Below are positions 1 to 14,400 of a stretch of 64,000 bases of DNA, in pieces. The number at the start of each line of letters is the position of its first letter. Positions within the stretch are counted from its first letter, which is position 1. Position numbers and translations under genes: made by a program. Origin of the DNA: Ditylenchus dipsaci (taxonomy: Eukaryota; Nematoda; Chromadorea; Rhabditida; Anguinidae); NCBI GenBank assembly GCA_004194705.1, contig SADC01001280.1, forward strand, positions 62,001 to 126,000, read 5' to 3'. The notes under the pieces were generated by a model. That model was not told the DNA's origin and did not search any database. It saw nothing but the letters and a program-made list of their open reading frames with translations.

Positions 1-31
1 TTTCATATTATTTTTTTTTTTAAATTTTCAG

Positions 32-3000
32 TGTCCAGGCCAAAGCGTAGTCTTTTGTCTCGCAGCACACTTGCATCAACCTCGAATGGTGGGGATATAA
101 AGTCCGAAGTCAAAGAGAATGGTGTTGATTCAGCTATTGATGGCGTCAAAACGCCTGAAAATGGAGAAAGTGTTACAGAGAAAGGTTAAAAAATCTTTAA
201 GTCTAACCACTTTAATTTGAAAAAACGAGCCATTGTAGACAAGGAAGATATTAAACCAGATGTTAAGAACGAGAGGAGTTTGGTTTTGCTGGTCTTCCTT
301 TGAGTGCGGACGCACTCTCATGCGAACAGATTCATGCACTTCGTCAACGTGAACTTTTCCTCAGTCGACAGATAGAAACTTTGCCAGCTACGCAGATTCG
401 TGGAAATGTGCTGTAGTTATTCTCAATGAGGTCGAGACTTGTGATATGTATCTGGAAAGAGAGGTGTGCAATTAATTTTTAGCTAAAAGTTATTTTAAAT
501 AGGACGTGAACTTTTTGGATATTTGCAAAAAGTGGGGTGTGCAAATGCACTTTTATCATGAATTCCCTGATTTTTATATTTCAGTCCTAAATTTTGACCG
601 TCAAAATCAAGTGTTCTTATTCATAAACGAATCTCCTGATATTTTGGTCTTATACCTGTGTTTTGGGATACAAACTCCGACCTTCGATCTTTTCTGTTTC
701 ACGTTCAGGTTTTTTTTAAAAAGTGACCCGAAATTATATCCCGAACTCATTTTTTTTCTACTCATCGCGATAAAAAATATATCTCAACACTTTCTGAATG
801 AAAAAAAAAGAATTTTATCAAAAACATTGGCTTTAACTCTTTACGGGTTAATTTCTTTTAGGGTATTTTTGACTGAATCTTAGACTCTTTTAGGCCAAAT
901 CTAGGTAAAAAGAATAGATTTTGAACAGGTTTTCACCTTCTGGGGCTTTTCTGTGAATTTCTCGGCCCGCCTTATACTCTAATTTTTAGGATGCTTTTTT
1001 CTATTCCCTGGTTTATGATCCTGGTAATCACACACTTCTGGCGGACAAAGGCAAAATTGAGATGGGTGAAAGACACCAAGCCGACATTCCTGATATACTT
1101 GCCGAAGCCAATTGCTCTTCTAGTGTTCAGGAGGAATGCGAAGACAACAAGGAAAATGGGTATCAGCCTATATAGTCCTAAACTATTCGCGTAATATTTG
1201 CCAATTTTTTCAGTGAACTGATGGTTGTAGAGGAAGATGAAGATCAAGAACAGAGAAAAGCATCTAGCTCAGCAATGAATGGCGAGCCAGCAATAGTGCA
1301 GGCTACGGACAGGGAATCAGTTGTCTATCACCCCACCACAGCCTCACAGACAGGGATATCGACCAGTTTCTAATTATTGCTAGGTTGGTAATGTATGATT
1401 TGACATCCGGTTATATGGCCGTTGTCGAAATGCGTATGAAATATGAAGTCTGCTCAATATAACTTACGTTGTTTTCAGGGCTGTTGGTACATTTTCTCGA
1501 GCCCTGGACAGCTCGTCTACTATGAAACTCCCCTCACTCCACATGACTGCCTCGGCTGCTTCTCGAGATGTTACTGTAAGCATGACAGTAATATATCAAA
1601 TAAGACGATCAGCATTTTCAGCTGCTGCATGCAATGGCTCTCCTACATCAGGCACATTATGATATTGGACAGGTAGAGTGTTATTTTAGATTTTACATCG
1701 TTACATTATTTTGATGATTTTAGGCGACAAGTATTTGGTTCCACCACCTAGTAAACAGCACTACCACTTGATGCAGACAAAGTCACTTGTCACAATACCG
1801 TTAGTTTGGGTAAGTTCTTTTTCGAGCAAAACAAAAAAATGTTTCGCCTGCGACATTTTTTAACTCTTTTCCCATTTTTCAAACCGGTGATCATTAGGAA
1901 CAAAATAATTTTTGCCACAATGATAATAAGAACTAATTTTACGCAAAAAGAGTATTTTTAAGGCAAGAAAAAGGTTTGCCCGCTTATTAGAAGCGGTGTA
2001 TCAATCCAGTAAATGGTATTTTTGTATTATAGACTATGTTTATGTATGAAAAGTTTGATTTTTTAATTGTTGGAAAATAACAGGACCAGAAACCGATTTA
2101 GGTAAAAAAGCATGTTTTTAAAACCGACCCGTCTGAAAAAAAAACAGTCTGAATCCTACCCTAGTCTAACAAATGCGTTATAAAAAAACTAAATAAATTT
2201 TCACTTTAAGGTGGTCCAATTTTATGCAGGTCAGTCTTGTAATATCACACTCATTTCATCCAATCCTTCAATCTACAACAAACTTATTACAGGGACCAGC
2301 TGGAAGAGTGGTCAGCTTCGGAAGCAACCCTATTTGAAGATGCTCTTGAAAAATATGGCAAAGGTAATAGTTTTTTCCACTAAAGCAAAAAAGTTTGTTT
2401 TTTAAAGATTTCCACGACATAAGGGTTGACTGCCTCCCTTGGAAGTCTATTCGGGACATAGTAGAATACTATTACATGTGGAAGACTACAGCTCGGTACA
2501 CAGATATGCAGAAAAGCAAGGTGGCGGAGCAGGAGAACAAACTCAAACAGGTCTACATCCCCTCTTACAACAAGGCCAACCCCAACCTGGTAGGGCCACA
2601 GAACCACACTCAAGAATTGTTCAAGAGTGCTTTAGCCTGTGAAAGTTGCAAAGTACTTTTTTTTTACTTCAATCATAAGATGTATTTAATAAACATGGTA
2701 ATGTGTTGTAGGTAGATGAGTCCACCCAATGGTACGCCTGGGGACCTCCTCATATTCAACTCAGACTGTGCAATAACTGCTGGGTTGTTTGGAAGAAGCG
2801 AGGAGGCTTAAAAAGCGCTCATGAATATGGTACGTTAATTTAGCATTTTTTTAATGTAGCTGGTAAATTGCGTTTTTGGCAATTTCGATTACCGTATTTT
2901 CTCTATTAAACGCCCCCTCAATAAACGCCCCTCTTTTGACTAGGTTTCAGAGTTAAGGCTATTTTTGATAAATCATTTTAGAATTTTTCGGGTTTGAACA

Positions 3001-6000
3001 ATAAACGCCCCGGGGCGTTTAATACAGAAAATACGGTAGGCAATTTAAGTTTTGGCAATATTTGTTTTGACAAACTTCGTTTCGGCAATTTTCGTATTTG
3101 GCAAGTTTCCCCTAGCCCAGAAATCAAATATTTTTGAGTGAAAAAATATTAGAAATAACTTTTTTATCGTTTTATGCACACAAAAATTACTTAGAAGTCA
3201 TTAAAAAATGATTTACGAATTAGTGAAAAATGCGGATTTTCATCTTTGAGACTTAATTCATTGACGATAGCGAATAATTCATGTACGCCACAGGAAATTG
3301 TAAGCCACAGGGAATAGGCCACAGGGAATTGTCTCTCAAGTAAAAAAGACGATCTACGATGTAGTTTGGGATAGAAATGATAGATTTATGATTGCATTTT
3401 GGCCAATTTCTTGGGTGCTAAGGGAAATATTGCTATTTTTCGCAGGCCTCCTGGCTTACTCAGAGTGAATTAGAGTGAAAAGCAATGAGTAAGCTCAATA
3501 ACCGCGAGGATTTTTTTCTAAATACTTCAAAGAAAATAGAAAAACTGCCATCTTTACGAGAACGGAAAAAAGGAATATAGTATTTTATTGTGCTCTTCTT
3601 TAATTTAAGCCACAAATATGTGCAGGCTCGCAATCCAGGCGTGGTAATAGGGGTAATTACCCCTTCCCTTGGCCGAAAGGCTTCGTAGAGACGGTCTATA
3701 GTGTAGTCCGGGTGATATCCTCTGTAACAAGAATACCAATACCTCATCTCAAGACTATATTGATTCGTAGAAGGGCGCCTACTATTCCAGGGCTTAGATC
3801 TCAAAGTGTGAAAATAAATACATTAGCTCAAAATAAGGACATTTCAGGGTATTTTGGCAGAAAAAAGCTATTTTATCTATCGCTTACTGCTCTTTCAGTG
3901 AAAAAAATAAGATTTTGACGTAAAATTTTGAGAGAAAATAAGATTAAGAGACTCAAAATAAGTACAAACTTATTAATAAGTACTGATCGAAGCCATGTAT
4001 TATGCTTTACTGGCTTTCGTAACCATAAGTACTCTTTAAGATTTACCTCGGGGGATCAGGGCAAAAGCTTGAAAAATTAGACAAACTCTCCTAACAGGGT
4101 CAATAGCTTTTTAAAATTAAATTAATATTGTATTATTGTTTCCATTTATAGAAAGCTACGACCTAGACGGCGCCACAGATATGAACCAAGCTGGTGGACG
4201 TCTCGGAGCCAATGCTGCTAATCGAGCAGCTCAATCTGTTGGTTTTTCCTCCTATATTTTATTACCTAAGTTATATACTTTGTGCTGCAGCAGCAAAGGG
4301 TACATCTTCAAGTTCTTCTCGAGGAGCTGCCGGTCAGAGTATTCCCTCCAAAACCCCGCAACAAACTTCTATGAACCCAGTTATGTTTGGAGGCAAAAGC
4401 AATAGGGTCACTTTCTACCTTAACACAACCCTCCAGGCTCGCATTGCTAGGAGGTCAGTTAATATTACTTTTTCGTAATGTAAATTAATTTTGATTTAAT
4501 TTTTTTGTAGAATGGCGGACAAAAAAGTTTTGGTAAGAGTTTTGATTTGAAAGTTTCGTTCTTCAACTTATATTTTTATTTTAGAATGTAAAGAAAGCTG
4601 GTAGATCTCCATTTAAACCCATTGATGGAAAGAGATACAAAAACATGTAAGTTTTTATTTAATGTTTTAAAAACCTAACTAACTATTGCATTGTTTGATA
4701 ATAATGTGATCAAGCTGATTTTATATGCGAATGTATCTTCAAAATACATCTATTAATAGCGGAATTTTCTGCTCAGTTATAACGTAATGTCTAAAAAAAA
4801 TTAACCATCATTTAAAATCTGCATCTTAGTGTTAAATTTTAATTTAACAAGATACTCAAAATGTAGAGATCGGAGAGTTTTTGAACGAAGTGATAAGTAC
4901 CCTTCATTACACCTTTTTTGTAAAACCTTTAAAGGAGGCCCCTCGAGGGGTGAAAGCTGCTAAGGAGATAGTCTCGACACGAAAAGATTGATTCGAATTT
5001 TGCGTTTTTAACGTGGCTTTAAAGCCATGGTTTGTCGACAACTTGGTGTTTCAACGCCAGAAAAAGTTGTGCAGAATTAAAAGTTGTATTAGCATCATCA
5101 ATATCATAATTTCTAAATTCCTTCAAAGACGCCCTAAAAGTGGAAATTCAATGCAAGAGTAATTAACCTTTTTTCGATGGGTTTTTGCATCCCAATTTTT
5201 AGGGCTTTAGAATTTAGAAATTCTGATATTGATAATGCTAACTCACCTTTTAGTTCTGCACAAGTTCTTCTGACATTTGAACACCGAGTTGTCGACAAAA
5301 CATGGCTCTAAAGTAGGGTTGTGAAACTGTCCAGGCAGAAAAGAATCGGAAAGTTTTCCGGAAAGTTTTCTGGACAGAAATGGACAAAAATGGACAAAAA
5401 TTAGCAAGTGATCACACACATTATATACGAAAACTGTACAATTTTTTGTATAACTTTACAGCTACTAGTAAATTCTAATTTCTGTCCATGGAAACTTTCC
5501 GCGTTTTTTCTGTCCGGAAAGTTTTCCGGAAAACTTTCCGGAAAGTTTTCCGGATAACTTTCCGTTTCACAACCCTACTCTAAAGCCACATTTTGAAAAC
5601 AAAGAACTTGAATTAATTTTTTCTTGTGGAGACTATCTCCTTAACAGCTTTCGCCCTTCTTTTAAGGATCATTCACAATGGATTTCAAGGGTGTGATATT
5701 TTTGACTCTTAGATTATAATTTTTTAGCTTACCTTTTAAGAGCAACAGAGAAGGCTGTCCAAAATAGGGTGAGCAACAAAAAGTCTTAGTTTGACAGCCG
5801 TAAATCTCACCCCTGAAATTCATTGCGAACGAGCTAATACAGACTGTCCCAAAAAGACGATTTTCTAACTAGCTCTTTTTGTTTTCAACCCATTTGTAAA
5901 TTTTTAGATTATTTCGTCTGTGCAATTTTCTCAGGTGGAAAAGTAGCAATTGACTTGAATAATTTCCGAAAAAGAATTGGTGTCCAAAAAGAAAAGAAAA

Positions 6001-7374
6001 GTCATTGAATGATCACACTATCGTTTATTTTGTAAGATCGTGGCTGATAAAAAAATATTGAGCGTAACTCTCCTTCTAGCTTATACTAGCTCCAAGGCGC
6101 CGTCAATTAATTCGAATGAAAATTTAAAAATTCGGTTCTTCATTCTCACTGTATATCTTGTAATGAGGTTCCATGGGCCTTATTTTTCAACCTCTGTTTT
6201 TTTTAACTTGAAGTTGTCTTAAACTTCTGTTTTCATAAAAAAGTTCATTCAAATGAATTTTTCTTTGAAACTTTCAAAATTTCATAAAAAATCAATATTT
6301 TGAATATGAAAAAGTGGTCTAACAACAAATCAGGGTGCCTCTTACTACATAAAGATTTAGATTGTTGTGCGAAACTACGATACGCTTAAGATATTCTTTT
6401 TTTTTTTGGAAAACGTCCGTATTTTTAAGGCCTTTTGAAGGTACTCGTATATTCAACATTTAAGCTCTTTTCCCGTCTGGGTTTTTTTTTTCAAATAATA
6501 GGTCAGGCGACGGCAGTAGTCTTCCAGATTTTTTTAATAACAATTTTTGCCTTAGGAAGTTTATCGGGTTTTTGAGGGCTTGAAGGTGAGATTACATTCA
6601 AAAAAGATCTAAAAACAGAAGAAACACTTCAAGTTTTTTTCCGTGGCGCAATTTTTCACATGTTTATCTAGCTGTTCATTCCGAGTTTTCTAAATTTTCA
6701 ATTGCCACACTGACTCATCTTAAATTAAATAACCAGTACAAAGCCTTATCTTGGTTTATGTGAAAGAATTCAAAGGTAACCGCAATGATGATATACATTT
6801 TTACGTCTATAAGTAAAACAACAGTGTAAATGGAGCAAATGGAGAACGATCAAATTGTCAGCATTCCAAGGTATTTTTGCTCTAAATTTTTCTGTTGTTC
6901 CTTTTTAGGGCTATATTCAATTTTATGCCTGCCAAACTACGCCAACAACCAAATACAGAAATAAAGAAGAAAAATGATAATTTTCTTATATAACTTGTTA
7001 CTCAAAAATTGTTATAATTTAATGTAGAATAAAGAGTACGAGCTGATTCAGTGTCTTAGAAAAAGTTTCCTCTAGGCTAAAAATTCATCTTTTGGTTCAG
7101 AATTTGAATCAGCTCTTATAGATCGCTGACACTAATTAAACTGACTACAAATTACTTTCGAGAATAAATCCTCAAAACTTTAGACTACGACAAAAACCTA
7201 AATGAGGTGTTGCGAGTGGCTCGTTTAGTGAAGAACAGCCCAATGTCAGCCTTTGCCATCAAGTACTTGACTGAATTGCACAACAAACATGCCCTTACCA
7301 ATGGGTCTCCTTGTAATTACATGGTTACTGGCCAGCCGGCCAGTATTGGCACAACTGTTGGCAACCGTCGCTAA
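32..7374 (+). CDS. lin-40: MTA-family NuRD subunit (LIN-40/MTA-like), 5' end outside the window
   Basis: A metastasis-associated protein, the ELM2-SANT subunit that recruits histone deacetylase in the NuRD complex. Exons read as 32-184, 239-463, 990-1159, 1214-1383, 1479-1575, 1622-1672, 1724-1809, 2293-2363, 2408-2652, 2712-2829, 4152-4241, 4291-4453, 4511-4532, 4585-4646 and a last exon 7184-7374 ending in TAA. Seen in sequence: the pre-ELM2 motif [37 protein letters not shown] and ADIPDIL of ELM2; [14 protein letters not shown]; a SANT domain ([20 protein letters not shown] to [11 protein letters not shown]); and a GATA-type finger with CESC, WYAWGPP and LCNNCW. The BAH domain expected upstream is off the window. 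A further exon before 7184 is needed for phase and was not pinned down. Single-base deletions break the frame near 271-280, 404-406, 1338-1344 and 1724. An AATAAA lies at about 7695. LIN-40 is the nearest nematode name; EGL-27 is the alternative. Confidence 0.86.
715..958 (+). repeat. dispersed repeat family E, copy 1
   Basis: AAAAGTGACCCGAAATTAT, AACACTTTCTGAATGAAAAA, CCAAATCTAGGTAAAAAGAA and GAACAGGTTTTCACCTTCTG recur in order at 30850-31080. No terminal inverted repeats seen. It accounts for a 125-codon open frame in this intron. Confidence 0.65.
2892..3036. mobile_element. CCGTATTTTCTC MITE, motif AAACGCCCC
   Basis: TA-flanked, 145 bp, ends CCGTATTTTCTCTATTAAAC / TACAGAAAATACGG. AATAAACGCCCC is repeated inside. 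MTA intron. Confidence 0.85.
4905..5680. repeat. palindromic MITE, family A copy 1
   Basis: A hairpin of about 500 bp once the 5306-5585 hAT insertion is removed. Arms share GGAGATAGTCTC / GAGACTATCTCC, TTTGTCGACAACTTGGTG, and GCAGAATTAAAAGTTG with its complement. MTA intron. No coding potential. Confidence 0.8.
5314..5577. mobile_element. hAT-type MITE with GGAAAGTTTTCC iterons
   Basis: A 264-bp element with perfect ends TAGGGTTGTGAAAC / GTTTCACAACCCTA and an exact 8-bp duplication CTCTAAAG (5306-5313, 5578-5585), diagnostic of hAT. The arms are built from the self-complementary motif GGAAAGTTTTCC. It is inserted in the right arm of the palindrome 4905-5680. Confidence 0.92.
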
Positions 7375-7694
7375 CTGATAGAAAAAGCAAAAGCTGAATC
7401 CATCTTCTTTGCTATTCCACCATTAAAAGCCTTAAACACATAATAAGGAGAAGGAATAATGCCGTTGTGTCAAATCCCCATTGCTATTATTACTATTAAA
7501 CTGACTTGGTTCACATTGATTAATTATTGTCTCCGTTTTTTATTTCTTAAATTTATTGGGTTGGTTGATTTTGTTAGTGTTTGTTATATCATTTGTTGTG
7601 TTATTGTGCTCTACCCATAATGTGTAAACGATTGTTTCTTGTTCAACTTTTTGTCTTGCTCTCATCCGATTTTTGCAAGCTAAGTGTTTTTAAA

Positions 7695-7700
7695 AATAAA
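7695..7700 (+). promoter_or_regulatory. polyadenylation signal AATAAA after the MTA-like gene
   Basis: AATAAA about 320 bp downstream of the TAA at 7372-7374. First clear hexamer in a suitable place; inferred. Confidence 0.5.
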
Positions 7701-8400
7701 GATACCATTGAATCTGATTTTAAAAAACTCAAAGTACTTTTTATATAAGAAATTTTTCATGGATCAAATAAGCCCTCATGGTACCTTAGTTTTCAGACCC
7801 TCAAAATTAGGAAACTTTCAGATAGTAGCCCTGAATGTCAGCTAAGTTTCGCTACTAAAACTTTGAAACAAGAAAAACTTTTAAGATTTAAACTTCAAAA
7901 AGCGCTCACTGGCTGATGATAAACTTGACAGAGCATCACCAAGTGAGCGCCTTCCAAAAAAATTTAAATCTAATTTATTTGCATTTTTAGAAATTTTAGA
8001 ACAAAAATTTAGTTGACGTTTAGGACTACAATTTAGTACCAGAGCTTCGAAATTTTAAAAATTTCAGATCTAAAAGTCGGTCAAATATTCTGGCGTTCAA
8101 CTGGGTGGGCGGTCAAACTTTCTTTACCCAAAATTTTGGGTGCTCAAGCCGAATATAAAAACTGGAATTGGTGAAACTCTTCCAAGTTTAGAAAAAGCAC
8201 AAAACAGTTTGGCAAAGCAGTTATCCTGGGCTGAGATATGCGTATTTAAAGTCGAGTATGGGTCTTTGTCAAAGGAGATACGGTAACCCATAGAAAGACT
8301 ACAACTAAAAATGTATTTTATTACGTATTATAGAAATTCTCAATGCATGCATTAAAATATAATAGCACAGTCTACAAGCAGCATTAATTATGTTCAAAGT

Positions 8401-11400
8401 TTAGTTCAGAGCAAGCGGTTGTAGCCCCTTCCAAAGACTGTCCTGAATATAGATAAATGTTTGGTATTCTTTTAAAAAAGTAAAAAAAAGTGAAAACCTG
8501 TACAAAAGTGCAGAAATAGCTCCACCTATTAAGGGTCCTGCCCAATAGATATAATGCATTGTCCAGATTACAGCTTTGTCATTTATGGCACTAAAAAAGG
8601 CCTGAAAAATATACATTTAGATGAAAAAAGAGGTAATAAGATCACCGCAGCCGCGCATGGTCCAAAGCTTCTAGCTGGGTTCATGGAAGCACCTGTGATT
8701 GAGCCAGCGCCGAAAATGTCCAGAGTTACTGTTAGTCCAATCGCTTAATATTATAAGTTAAGTCAAAGATCTGAAAAATCTAAAAAAGATCTAAAAAACT
8801 CTAAGAAAAATTCACCAAGCGGTGCCAAACTGTTCTCTTTAGTATCTACAGCACAAGTAAGAATGGTTTGCACCAATATAGCGGTGAGCACAACCTCAAC
8901 AATCAGCCCCTAAAAATAGCTTTGTAAAAAATTAGAATAAAAAGCCTTACTTGATACCAATGCTCGTCTTTTGTCAATTGCCAAATAGTTGCACCCCAAG
9001 AATAGAGTCTGGAAAAAAATTTTACTCATAAATTTTTTACCAAAACATATAATATTTACCATATTCCATTTGAGTGGTGACTGCCTAAAATTGACTTACT
9101 TGATTTATTGATTAGATAGGCTATAATATACATACTCGAACAAGAAGAGACCCTGCCACACTTCCTAGTAGCTGAGCTATCCAATAAGGGATTACAAACA
9201 GTGGATGCATTTTGCCTGCAATCAATTAATTTCCTGGTAAATAAGCTTTTTTAGAAGATAAATTTTTTAATAAAAGTTAACCTGCTAAAGCAACACCTGT
9301 AAATGATTGGTGATAAAAAGATGTGAAGACACAAAGTGAACCTACTGCATGTAACTGCTGGATTAAAATGAGCACCACTATAATTTGTATATTATGAACT
9401 AACGAAAAATCACATCCAGGAGCACCACTTTATAGTTCTATTTTATTGTGTAGGGTAACAAACTTTGTAAATTTTTTCGCTGTTTGCGATGCCTCTTTAG
9501 ATATATTTAGTGGGTAGCTAGCCAATAGATATTTCAGAGAGTTAATTTTTTTATAATAATAGAAAAAACAGAACATTAATTAGTATCCAAGGAAATGCCA
9601 TTTTTCGAACATTAGTTTGGGCAAAACGGGTTAAACTGAGATAATAAAAATTTTAGGTATCATAAATAGGTTGTTTCTGATTAATTTAATTGCCGTAAAA
9701 TCGGTTTAGAAAATTGCATATGACGATTCATGACAACGTGGGTGCCTCAAGTTGAATTTTAATAATTTTTATCAATTTTTACAGACAACGAACCTTATGT
9801 GACCTAATGAAGCGACTAGAACAAATATAGTAAAACCGTGAGCAAATGCCGCATGAGTGATCACCTATAATAAGAATAGATTAGATGTTTAGAATAGATG
9901 TTAATAACAAAAACTCACATTTTCACCGGAAGATTTAAGGGCAGAAAGAGAACCTAAACAGCACAAACGACGTTAGGTTTTGATTTTTATGCAAGACCAC
10001 TTTCATAATTTTGTTCTACAATCAAACCTCGGTTATCCGCACCCCTGCGGAACGGCATCAGACTGTAGAGCTTTAATTTGTCGACAACTCGTTGTTGCGA
10101 TATCAGACTAGATTATGCAGAATTAAAAGTTGGATTAGCATCATCAATATCAGAATTTTAAAACTACTTCAAAAAATACCCTGATATCTGAAATAGAAAA
10201 GTAAAAACCGATCGAAAAAAGGTTGATTCATTTTCTATTAAATTTCAATTTTTAGGGCATTTTTTGAAGAAATTTTTCTGATATTGATGGTACTGATCCA
10301 ACTTTTAATTTCGCACAGGTTTGTCTGATGTCGCAACCCTGAGTTGTTGAAAAAATATGGCTCAACAACCACATTAAACTGACAAAAGTCCGATACAGGT
10401 GTACACGGTTTTATTTGTTAGTCGGAAGACATTAGCCAAAAAGCGAAGCCCATTATTGCTTGATTTGCGCACAAAGATTTTTTCGGGCGGATAGAGACAG
10501 AAGAGTTTCAACATTGTGAGGAAGCAAAACAGCCGTGATATTTTTTCGAGCCGAGCGCTTGAATATTAAAGGGCATGCCTACGCTATTATAGGTGGTGCC
10601 TGCCAATCAATTTTTTTTTCGTAATCATTAAGCTTTTGTACGAATTTTTCAACATGGTTTCTAACAAAACTATACCTCAAATTAAATTTTAGGCCTGGTT
10701 TTGTTAGAAATTAAGTTGAAAAATTCGAACAGAAGATCAATGATAATAATTTTTTTTTAAATTGGCCGGCACCACCTATAATAGCGTGGGCTGTCTTTTT
10801 AAAGGACCAAGGTAAGCCACCAGACATAAACGTGTTCTACTCTCTTATGGTCACTGGAGATAAGAAAAAATAGTTTCTTCATGCATTTTTTCATGAGTCT
10901 TTCTCGGTTCATCTTCGCCTCATTTTTCTAATTTTCGAATTCACCTTTGCTTTGGTTTCGCCAAAGAAATAATTATTAGTCGAATTGACTTTTGGACAAT
11001 ATATCGTACCAAAAATGAGTAAATTAAAAGTTTGATTAAAATAACTGACCAATAAAGACGAACATCATAACTCCTATGAATTCCGCAGCCAATTTGCTAA
11101 CTAAAGTGTAAGGCCTATCGTTGTGCAGATCCATGTTGTGGGTGTCTCTCATGAAAGTCTGAAATTCAAAATTTGAATGAATAATTATAAAAAACAATTG
11201 TATCAAATGATCAGAATATATTTAACTGTTTAATTTAATTTTTGGTTTTGTTTGCATTGGAATGCGTTTTTTTGCAGAAAAAACTCTACATTAGTTATTT
11301 TTTACAAAATATTAACTATTTTTCACGATCTCCAATTCTGCAAAACCCTGGCTATTTAGTTTTAAAAATTTGTCCTTTTTGTTTTTTGCTCAGCAAACAA

Positions 11401-14400
11401 GCTAAATTGAGGATTTCCATTTTTGAAATTCATAACTTCGGAGTAATTTTGTTTATTTAAGAGCCCCCTAAAAATAGTTTTCTCAAAAAAGTTATTATTT
11501 TCAACAATAAAATATGAATAACTAATCTTTTTTACACACTCGAATGCTTACCTCCCTTCTAAAATCGATCCAAAATATCTTCATGAACTATTTTAATACA
11601 AAATTTATTAACTATTAAAAAAATAAATATCAACAATACTAGCTTACGAATCTGCTATTGGTCAACTAAATAAAAGACCTTCAAATAAAAACTATTTCCT
11701 GGTCTGTCCCACTCCCGACACACCTCATTTAAGTTCTAAAAAATAAAAAGTGAATTTAGAACTAAACTAGCATTTCCATTGACCATGCTATTCCCGCAAA
11801 CAATTGGGTTCAACCAGTCGGAAAACCAACTGCTTATTTTAACCGAAAAATTGAAGGTTTTGCCAGAAATCTTTTATTTTGATTCCGCTAACCAATTTTA
11901 TTAATGGAATAATTTCCCTGAAGAGTTTAAACATTTTTCAGGCGTCAACAAAAATAAATTTCTGATACACAATTTTTACAATAATAATTTTTTAAAACTT
12001 CATTTCATTCACCCCAGGTGGTCGTTTGAGCAAATTAGTGAAATTGAGTATTTTGCAAATTCCAAAAAGGGTGTGTGTATGTATCTTCTTTGCTCTTTTT
12101 GCACACCTATTTTACCAAGCATGGTTGTGGCTGGTGGTGGAGGAGAATTAAGATGGGTGTTATTGTCATTTTTTGAGGCAAATCGAACTCGTTTCAATTG
12201 CTTCAATCACATGGGTGTAAGTCCTAGAAAATTGGAGGAACTATTTTTTTGCAAAAATTACCTGCCATGGAACTCCTATTTTTTATGGTTATTTTGGGGG
12301 CGGGAGAAAAGAGTGGACAAGCAAGTGAAAAAGCAGGATCCGCAAAACAAATGTGAAATTGACGAGACTTCCAATACAAGTGTGATCTTTTTTTGTGAAT
12401 AAGTTCTTAGTAAATAGTAAAATTCGATTTAGGGCTTAAGGGGTTGAGATGCACTCACTTACCTTAGGCGTCATTCCGAGTTAGACGAGTTAAGGTAGCA
12501 GTCAGACTGAACTTTTCGTTTTCAAGTTTTCCGTTGGCGAGATTCACCGTTATCAAAATTCGCTAACTTTAATTTGACGTTGGTGAGTCTTGGCGTTGGC
12601 GAGTTATAGCGTTGGCGAGTCGGTTGCGTCCTATATTTTTGGTTAAAGTTAATTTAGTAGTCAGTGCCAAAAAAATTTAATTTAGCACCACATGTGAACA
12701 AATTTCATTGTCAGGGTTTTTTGAATTAACGCTTTTAATTTTTTAACTTTTAACAAATCCACAATGAAAAAGACTTACAGTCAAAATAACTGACAGTCGT
12801 AAAATAACTGACTGTCAAAATAATAATTTAAGCTTAGCGGTTTTTGTCATAAAAATAGGGAAATCAATTAACTGATGATCAATAACAGGATTATGAATCA
12901 AAAACACCTAGGAAGCGAGAGCAAACAAAGTGGCCCAGCTTTGGCGTGAATAAACAAAAAGATAAAAGTGGTAGTAGGTAAGCTCACTTTAGTGTACGCA
13001 CCAGCCCACGGATTGTCCATATTGTAGGGTGCTTTGCCACTGTCTCCTCCTCCATTAAGAGCAGGGATATTGTGGCCACGTGCACTTCATCCTGGCGACG
13101 TAAAGGGAACCTGAGGACATTGTTGGCACCTGCAAGAACATACTTTTTGACATTTGCCGAAAATTTGTTTCTTTTTTAAACCTTACAAATCAAGCTTCAC
13201 ATGTGTATACCATATTTTATCTAATAGCAGACGCCCACCATTTTAGCAATCAAGCCCCGCTGAGGGCCTTTGATTTACAAGTAAGGGACCCTGACTATGT
13301 CCTGGGGGAACCTCGATGACTTTTTTTTGCACAATTGTGTGGAGTGTGCCAAAGTTACTGATAAATCTGGTTCCACAGCTCTGAAGGTCTACTAAAAGTA
13401 GTACAACTGACATTCCAAAGTTCTAAAAATACCTCGAAACCCATATCATGGTTTTTTGATGACCCATGGACAGATGAGCCATTGTTCTTTTTTTGTTGGC
13501 CTTCAGAGCTAGGAAGCCAAATCCACAGGGAATTAGAAAACAAATACACGAAGAAAAAAAACTCCATTGAAGTTTATCGGGTCACAGTCACGGTCTCTTC
13601 TATGTTAGCCGAGAGAAATTATTTCGCAAAGCTATTTATTGCACTTTCTTAACTACCACTAGCTATACGCACTTCATTTTTGATTTTGATTTAGCACACA
13701 AATTTTTATGAGATCAATCTGAATTTTTTTTCGACTTTTGGAGGGCTGAAAAATAAACGACGCGGGTCTACAATTACAGAAATTACAGTATGTGAACATG
13801 TCAAGGTTGCCCGATACAAATTTAACCATTCAAAACTTGTCATTTATTTAATCAAGAGACAAGGCAAGATTTTAGAAAAATACTGCGAAGATTCCGGCCC
13901 TTATTGAGTCTGGGGTCGCATTTCATAATGTTTCCTAAATAAACGTCTCCTAAGTTTCTTTTGTAATATAAGCTAAGCGATATTTCTACATAAAAAATCG
14001 ATTTTTTGAAGAAAGAAAAAATTGACCGAAATTTGACCAAAAGAAGTGTCCGACACAAACAAATGTATCGTCTTTGGCATATAGAAATTGATTAGGATAT
14101 TTTTAAAAATGGTTTACAAAACATTAGGAAATGCGCCCTTAGACCAATTAAGTACCAAGGCTCCAAGTGAAAATACAATGAATGCATATGCATGCAAAGA
14201 CAAGCTTATCCCAGCTCACTTTCTCAAAATCTCATGCAATCGAGTTGAACAACAACCCAAATCCTGCTGCAAAAAAGAGAAAACAATTTTCCATATTTGT
14301 TCATTGCAACTCAAGTAGAAATTAGAAAATTCTTGTTTACTTTCTCTCCAACGAAAAAGCTTCATTTTTACAAAAACAACAATATCGTCACCAGAAGCAT

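Noticed and set aside
506..883. 125-codon open frame on +
   Set aside because: Lies in an MTA intron and overlaps the dispersed repeat also present at 30848-31082, where the frame is not kept.
12073..12402. 109-codon open frame on +
   Set aside because: Antisense to an aquaporin intron, no recognisable domain, low-complexity G-rich start and no splice partner.
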